Shown: positions 58,798-64,000 of the stretch, piece after piece
Numbering within the stretch: position 1 is the first letter of the stretch
Layout of the letters: each line of letters opens with the position of its first letter
Source: Carettochelys insculpta
Taxonomy: Eukaryota; Chordata; Testudines; Carettochelyidae
Length of the DNA stretch: 64,000 nt
Direction of reading: 5' to 3'
Assembly (NCBI RefSeq): GCF_033958435.1
Contig: NC_134137.1
Span: 253,564,501 to 253,628,500 of the forward strand
Position numbers and translations under genes: made by a program
The notes under the pieces: model-generated
The model's input: only the letters and a program-made list of their open reading frames with translations
The model's database searches: none
What the model was told of the DNA's origin: nothing

Positions 58798-59471
58798 CAC
58801 TCATCCCTCACTATATGAGCACAATTGGTTCCCAACTTCCTGCTTGTAGGCAAAAACGCATAAAAGGGACACTAAATTCCCATTAAATACACGTTAAAGT
58901 CTCGGATTGGTTCCAGTGCTCCCAAATGGGGGAAGGTGTGGCAGCATGCAGCACTGCTTTTCAAAAGTAAGTGAACCTTTGGGTGGGGTGGGCGGTGTTG
59001 GCAAAGGTTAAGGGCTGGGGGCAGTTTAGGGCCAGGAGCGGGAGGAAGAGTTAAAACCTGGTGGCACCTCCTGGAGGAGGTGGCAGGTGGTTCCTGGGGC
59101 TGCAGAAGCAGCACCTCTGGGGGGTGCAGTGGGCTGGGGGTTTTGGGACTGGGACAAGGTGCGTGTTGGGAGTGGGCAGGGATGGGGGGTTCGCAGGGAG
59201 TTACGGGCCAAGGGTGTTGGGAGGGGACCAGGCGGGGCTGCAAGTTTCCCTGTGCCCCAGCCAGGGACTCCACATCTGGCTTCACTCTAACTGTGGGGCT
59301 GAAGCACAGCCAGCCAAGGCTGAGGGTCTTCCTGCCCCCGGGCCAGGGACCCTGCAGCTGGCTCATATAAGTGGGGGAAGTTCACTCTTTTAGTGAACAA
59401 AGGTAGGTATGTATGTCCCTCGTTTTAGCGAGTACTCATAAGTAAAGTACTTGTTAAATGAGGGATGAGCG
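58798..59471. mobile_element. pogo/Tigger-like non-autonomous element inside DIRS-2, TSD TA
   Basis: The left end cactcatccctcactatat and right end gttaaatgagggatgagcg are inverted repeats, flanked by TA (58796-58797 and 59472-59473). It splits the recombinase frame between codons that read on correctly if the element and one TA are removed. The GC-rich core gives long open frames on both strands (e.g. 58872-59366 minus), which are not genes. Confidence 0.75.
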
Positions 59472-59473
59472 TA

Positions 59474-60018
59474 TTGTTCCCTAGGAGAGGCATGAGGTTT
59501 CGGGTAGAAAACCAGTAATGAAATATCCTGGTTGACATGGAAAGAGGAGACCACCTTTGGTAAGACTCCTGGATGAGGTCTCAGTCTAATCGTGTGCTTG
59601 AGAAATACAGTACATAGCAGACCCACCGTCAATGCCCACAACTCAGACACCCTCCTGGCGGAAGTGACAGCCACTAACAACATTGTCTTGTAACTTAAAA
59701 ACAGCAGGGAACAAGAGGCAAGGGACTCAAAAGGGGCCCCCATGAGCCTAGTGAGCACCAAATTAAGGTCCCATGAGGGCAGAGGCACCCGAACCTGTGG
59801 CTTGACTCTAAGTCTTTCAAAAACCTTTTCACCATCAGGTCTGAGAACACCCATGATAGCCCCTGGCTTGGGTAAAAAGCAGATGCCAAATGCACCTGGA
59901 CAGAGGATAAGGACAGCCCTTTCTGAACTAAGTATGCAGGTAGTCTAATATTACTGGTTTGGTAGCCTGCAAGGGAGAGAACCCTTTCTGGGCAACTCAG
60001 ATAGAAAACCTTTTCCAT
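59474..60018 (-). pseudogene. DIRS-2 tyrosine recombinase, N-terminal part
   Basis: The SAM-like N-terminal domain starts at about 60018 (VQVHLASAFYPSQGL, FLKDLE), then the frame changes near 59830 and goes on as VPLPSWDLNLVLTRLMGAPF, TSARRVSELWAL (first catalytic Arg) and LLVFYPKPH. It ends at the pogo-like insertion. At least one frameshift. Confidence 0.75.
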
Positions 60019-60029
60019 TTAGCCACACA

Positions 60030-60824
60030 GGTCACCCTCATGGAGGGTTTTCTACTGTTTAACAATACTTCCTTTAGAGGATCTGAGCAGACCAGCTCCA
60101 CATCCCTCAGCCACGGAGCTTCCATGCCATAAGGTGCAGCGATTGAAGGTTGGGATGCTGCAGCCACACCTCTTGCTGCAGCAACATGTCTGGGTGAACT
60201 GATAGCGGTATCGGCTTGCAAATCAACATTTGCAGGAGGGTCGCATACCAGTGCTATCACTCCCATGCTGCGGCCACCATGATGACCGATGCCCAATCTG
60301 ACTAAATTGAGAAGGACCCTATGTACCAAGGGAATTGGAGGAAATGCATTCAGAATTGGGCCTAACCAGGGAATGCTGAAGGCGTCAGCTCAGGACCTGC
60401 AACTCCAATTCCAGTGAGAGCAAAATGGCTGGTACTTCACATTGTGGTGCGAGGCAAACAGATCCACATGGGGATGACCCCACTTTTAGAAAAGCGGTTG
60501 CAGCACATCTGGGTTTAGCGACCACTCGTGGTCCATGAAGGATCTGATGAACCAGTCCACCAGTGAACTGTGAACTCCCTGTAGGTAATGGGCCAGTGAA
60601 AAGATGTGCTGCTGGATACAAAACTCCCAGAGCATCATGGCCTCATGACACGAAGGAGAGGAGCATGCACCTCCCTGTCTGTTTATATAATATATTGTTG
60701 TCGTGTTGTCCATGCTCACTGTCATGCAATGTCCCACTAGATTGTCCTGGAATGCCTTACAGGTTAACCTGATAGCCCAAAGTTCCACCCTGCTCCACAG
60801 AACTTGGGTGCAGAGCTGATTCAA
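60030..60824 (-). pseudogene. DIRS-2 RNase H region
   Basis: From 60824: VELWAIRLTCKAF (the Glu), VSMDNTTTIYYINRQGG (Asp), YLQGVHSSLVDWFIRSF (Asp). Then in other frames comes the region matching the Dam-like part (60030-60480), with stops. The first Asp block lies upstream around 60850-60900 and is poorly kept. Confidence 0.65.
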
Positions 60825-60938
60825 GTGTGCTCCCTACCTCAAGTCCATTACCAGGGAGACAGAGGGTGCGGGGGGGTTGAAAGTAAATGCCATGCAGATA
60901 ATGTGTTCATCTCACCACTACCGCCAGGTCGACAGAGT

Positions 60939-61202
60939 CTACAGTGGCACCATTACCAGTAAATCTATGTTGTCTTTGCTAGGACGGTACACCGAGGCCA
61001 ACCAGAGATGAAGAGGGCGCATCTGCAATCTGGCTTGTTGGACTACAAATGTACAAGCTGCCATGTGACTCAGAAGCCACATACAGCTCCTGACTGTCAT
61101 GGTGGGAATCGCAATGATGTTGCAGATAATGGCACCCATGGTCTGAAACCTGTTGGCAGGCAGGAAGGCCCTGGCACACCTGGCATCCAACAAAGCCCCC
61201 AC
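60939..61202 (-). pseudogene. DIRS-2 RT thumb/connection fragment
   Basis: [19 protein letters not shown], then [20 protein letters not shown], matches the region around the TAA of the first DIRS. The first DIRS has TAA where this copy has a Trp codon. Cut off upstream by the CR1 insertion. Confidence 0.72.
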
Positions 61203-61207
61203 GAACT

Positions 61208-61728
61208 TGATGAGGAGAGGCTAGAGAGACTGGGACTTTTCAGTCTAGAAAAGAGGAGATTGAGGGGCGATATGATAGAGGTATATAAAATCATGAATGG
61301 TGTGGAGAAAGTGAATACAGAAAAGTTATTTACTTGCTCTCATAATATAAGAACTAGAGGACACCAAATGAAATTAATGGGTAGTAGGTTCAAAACTAAT
61401 AAAAGAAAATTTTTCTTCACACAGTGCACAGTCAACCTGTGGAACTCCTTGCTGGAGGAGGCTGTGAAGGCCAGCACTCTAACAGAGGTTAAAATAGACC
61501 TTGATAAATTTTTGGAGGTTAGGTCCATAAATGGCAATTAGCCAAGGGTAAAGTATTGTGCCCCCAGCCTTTAGTCAAAGGCTGGAGACAGATGGCAGGA
61601 GACAAATCACTTGATCATTGTCTTCAGTTCACCTTCTCTGGGGCACCTGGCACTGGCCAGTGTCGGCAGCCAGGATATTGGGCTGGATGAACCTTTGGTC
61701 TGACCCAGTATGGCCGTTCTTATGTTCT
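61208..61728 (+). mobile_element. CR1 LINE 3' end inside DIRS-2
   Basis: It carries the CR1 ORF2 C-terminus ([20 protein letters not shown], then [18 protein letters not shown], 61208-61541) and the 3' UTR ending tatggccgttcttatgttct. It is 5'-truncated at about 520 bp. A near-duplicate of the target (gaact at 61203-61207, aaact at 61729-61733) flanks it. Removing it joins the RT frame on both sides. Oriented against the DIRS. Confidence 0.85.
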
Positions 61729-61733
61729 AAACT

Positions 61734-62466
61734 CTGTCATCTGAGAAGGGAGCAACACTGACTTCATTTCATTGATCTGAAGCCCAAAGTTGACAAATGT
61801 TTGGCAGATTAGCTGCATGTGCTGAAGCACCTGATCCCAAGACTGCCCCTTGACCAGCCAATCATCCAGATGCAGAAACAGTTGTACTCTGTGCCTGCAT
61901 CGGTAAGCTGCTACCACTGCCATGCATTTGGTGAAGACTCTTGGGGTGGTGCACAGACCAAATGGGAGAACTGTGAACTGATAATGGCCCCCATCTGTCG
62001 CAAAACTCAGGAACCTCCTGTGGGGAGGGCTAATTGCAATGTGGAAATACACGTTCTATAAATTGAGAGCAGCAAACTAAACCCCATGTTCCAGCATTGG
62101 GATAGGGATATCATACGAAACCTATCCTTTTACAAACTTCTTCAGGCCTCATAAGTCCAAAACAGGCCTCAGACCCCCCTTGGACTTCAGGATTAGGAAA
62201 TAATGGGAGTAAAACCCTTGCCCCAAAACTGTGGTGGGACCTTCTCTATAGTCCTGCTTCAAATGAGGGACTGTAACTCCTGCCTGAGCAGACTCTAATG
62301 AGATGGGTCTCAGAAGAGCAACAGGGAAGGGAGGTGTGTGTGTGTGCCGGGGGTAGTGAGGAAAACTGAATGGCTTATCTCCTAGAGCACCAGCAACCGG
62401 AAGTGTGATGTGAAGAAACTGAGCAGGGGAAAAAGGGGGTCCGGCGATGAATATATTAGTTGCCAT
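61734..62466 (-). pseudogene. DIRS-2 reverse transcriptase
   Basis: Two frames. From 62466: TVLGQGFYSHYFLILKSKGG, then LRPVLDL (fingers). From 62052: YFHIAISPPHRRFLSF, TVLPFGLCTTPRVFTKCM, and LFLHLDDWLVKG, where the YxDD box reads HLDD, so both Asp remain. Frameshift near 62060-62150. No Gag precedes it. Confidence 0.8.
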
Positions 62467-62601
62467 ATCGGTGCTACTCCAGGGGGCGCTGCTCTGACCC
62501 TATGGCTACTGGCTAGGGCAAAAAAGCTTCCAACAACTGGGCATGCGCCAGTACACACCCAACTTAGAATGGACATGAGCAATCACTCAAAGAAGAAAGA
62601 T
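62456..62601. repeat. DIRS-2 inverted terminal repeat (element 5' end)
   Basis: Inverted partner of 58062-58190. It ends aatcactcaaagaagaaag. RT coding begins at once inside it, which shows that the Gag region was deleted. Confidence 0.8.
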
Positions 62602-62623
62602 TAGTTCTTTGTACACTTTATCC

Positions 62624-63338
62624 CAAGGTGGGGAACCTTTTTTGCATCACACATAAAATTCTCATGGGCGTGGCCCCTGACTGAGACTCCTCACTCCTCT
62701 CACATGCCAGCACCACAACTGAGGTTCAGGACTTCTCCCAGGCCAGACTAACAGTGTGTGAAAGGTGGCTGCTGGGGAGCAGGTGTGGGGTCTGGGTGAG
62801 AGGGTGCAGGAGCAGTGTGGTGTTTGGGGTATGGGTGGGTGGATGCAGGAGCGGGGTGGGGATGTGGGGTCTGGGCAGGAGGGAAGGTGCAGAAACATGC
62901 TGAGGGTGGGGGTCTGGGCAGACAGGAGGGATGCAAGAGCAGAGTGGGTGCATCTGGATGGGAGAAGGATGCAGGAGTGGGGAAGGCGCTTACCTCAGCA
63001 CACTGCCACTGACATCCCTTCCCCTCAGCTGAGGGAACAGCAGCATGGAGGAAAGCCTCCTGAAGCTCCTAGGCACTGCACATCCCTCCCCACCCCCACA
63101 GCCCACCAATCAGAGGAAGCTGGGGAAGCTTCTCTCCAGGCAACGCTACGCTGCTGTTCCCCCAGCTGGGCAAGCGGGAGAAGGAGCTGCAGCAGCAGTG
63201 CCACTTCCTGCCCCCACCAAGCACGGCCCAGGGGTCGGATCCAGCCCACGAGTTTCACAGCTCTGGACCCCCGCATCCACTTCAGGCCAGATGCTGGGGA
63301 GGGAATCTGAACCATGGGTTGGGGGTTCCCCACACCTG
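62624..63338. mobile_element. hAT non-autonomous element, 8-bp TSD
   Basis: Starts caaggtggggaacctttttt and ends gggttccccacacctg, an inverted pair. Flanks ctttatcc (62616-62623) and ctttatct (63339-63346) agree at 7 of 8 positions. It is the same family as 32930-33880. GC-rich, with ggatgcaggagcgggg-type imperfect tandem units at 62800-62980; open frames over it are chance. Confidence 0.78.
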
Positions 63339-63346
63339 CTTTATCT

Positions 63347-64000
63347 TGCCAAGGACAGCTGACAGGGACAAGAGACAGAAAATGTGCCTTTACATCTATG
63401 TAGCTTTAGTTCCAGATCACGCCATGATGCACCTTCTGAACCAGAGATAAACATGTGCTTTAATTTTGAAAATACTCTTGCTGGAGAACCCTCTCTGGCT
63501 CTCTCCACATGGAACACACAACTAAAAGGGATTCAACAGATGTACTTCTTCAGGTACTTCCACAGAGGCTAATAGTGCGAATGAGAAATCCCTCTCCTAC
63601 AGCCTCACCTTTCTGGTAGGTTGTCATCTAGGGAATCTAGGTGCACAGCTTTTCCTGGCAGCAGGGTGAATGGTTAGTGCTCAGCTAGGCAGGAGAATCC
63701 TAATATGGATCAATAGCAGTTAAGCTGCAGGCACCCAGGAGGTGACCTCAGACAAGGCCAGGAGCCACACAGCTGAGTTTGCTGGCAATGCAGGGCAGAC
63801 ACAGCACCCTCCACCTGGCTGGGTCTTTGTTCTCCTTTCAGTAAAGGTATAGGCACCCCTGCATATGCATCCTGTGGCTACACACCACAGATTGTACATT
63901 AAACTATACTTTGGGGACACTACAGTGGTACCCAAAGTTTCCATCCTCTCACGCCTCATCATCGTCCTCATTCACCAATCCTTCAGGATAGTGCAAAAGC
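63347..64000. other. No gene or classifiable repeat seen
   Basis: Unremarkable sequence up to the window edge. Confidence 0.4.

Larger units (their letters stand above)
58039..62601 (-). mobile_element. Second DIRS-type retrotransposon, another subfamily, Gag-less and interrupted
   Basis: The left ITR (gttgctcatgtccattctaa, then gttgggtg) and right ITR (62456-62601) are inverted repeats of each other. An internal complementary region lies at about 58280-58383. On the minus strand RT starts right after the 5' ITR at about 62460; Gag is gone. RT, RNase H and recombinase follow in order with many frameshifts and stops. A pogo-like element (58798-59471) and a CR1 fragment (61208-61728) were inserted later. 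Motifs are clearly related to but distinct from the copy at 40381. No terminal sequence is shared, so it is another subfamily. Confidence 0.85.

Noticed and set aside
58872..59393. 164-codon minus and 110-codon plus frames
   Set aside because: Inside the pogo-like element that interrupts DIRS-2; no conserved protein.
62662..63362. Many overlapping frames, up to 181 codons
   Set aside because: Inside the hAT element with imperfect tandem units; frames open on both strands because of composition.
1..64000. CRISPR arrays, bacterial operons, riboswitches, prophage
   Set aside because: No regular spaced repeats, no ribosome-binding sites, no dense coding; the sequence is a vertebrate repeat landscape.

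Overview
This is vertebrate nuclear DNA made almost entirely of interspersed repeats; I can support no host protein-coding gene, rRNA or tRNA in it. The dominance of CR1 LINEs, two DIRS-type tyrosine-recombinase retrotransposons, a two-gene PIF/Harbinger element with many deletion derivatives, several hAT and pogo/Tigger-like elements, and palindromic short repeats typical of sauropsids points to a sauropsid, most likely a turtle. That assignment is inference from repeat content only; I saw no mammalian L1, Alu or B-type SINEs.

Layout. 1-1.1 kb: 3' part of a CR1 LINE on the minus strand, cut by the window edge. 1.1-12.4 kb: mostly AT-rich unique DNA with two Harbinger-like MITEs. 12.9-14.4 kb: a decayed RTE-type LINE ending in an ATG microsatellite. 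15.5-17.0 kb: two related Harbinger derivatives in opposite orientation. 18.7-20.9 kb: a larger Harbinger with remnants of a transposase (plus strand) and a Myb/SANT-like protein (minus strand). 22.4-40 kb: MITEs, hAT elements, pogo-like elements and fragments of CR1/L3 and Penelope-like retroelements.

40.3-46.8 kb: the centrepiece, a roughly 6.1 kb DIRS-type element on the minus strand, inserted into a Harbinger-like MITE whose two halves and TAA target duplication still flank it. It carries a Gag-RT reading frame of 1053 codons, RNase H plus a Dam-methyltransferase-like region, and a tyrosine recombinase with recognisable catalytic residues. Non-identical inverted terminal repeats and an internal complementary region that equals the joined ends of the element are all visible. 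It has two evident lesions, an in-frame TAA between RT and RNase H and a one-base frameshift inside RNase H.

52.9-54.1 kb: a second decayed CR1. 58.0-62.6 kb: a second, older DIRS-type element of another subfamily, with no Gag, interrupted by a pogo-like element with TA duplication and by a CR1 fragment. 62.6-63.3 kb: a hAT element with an 8-bp duplication.

The parts do not form one pathway; they are successive mobile-element layers. The DIRS genes would work together (Gag packaging, RT/RNase H copying, recombinase integration of a circular intermediate), as would the two Harbinger genes, whose termini are shared by the MITEs spread through the window.
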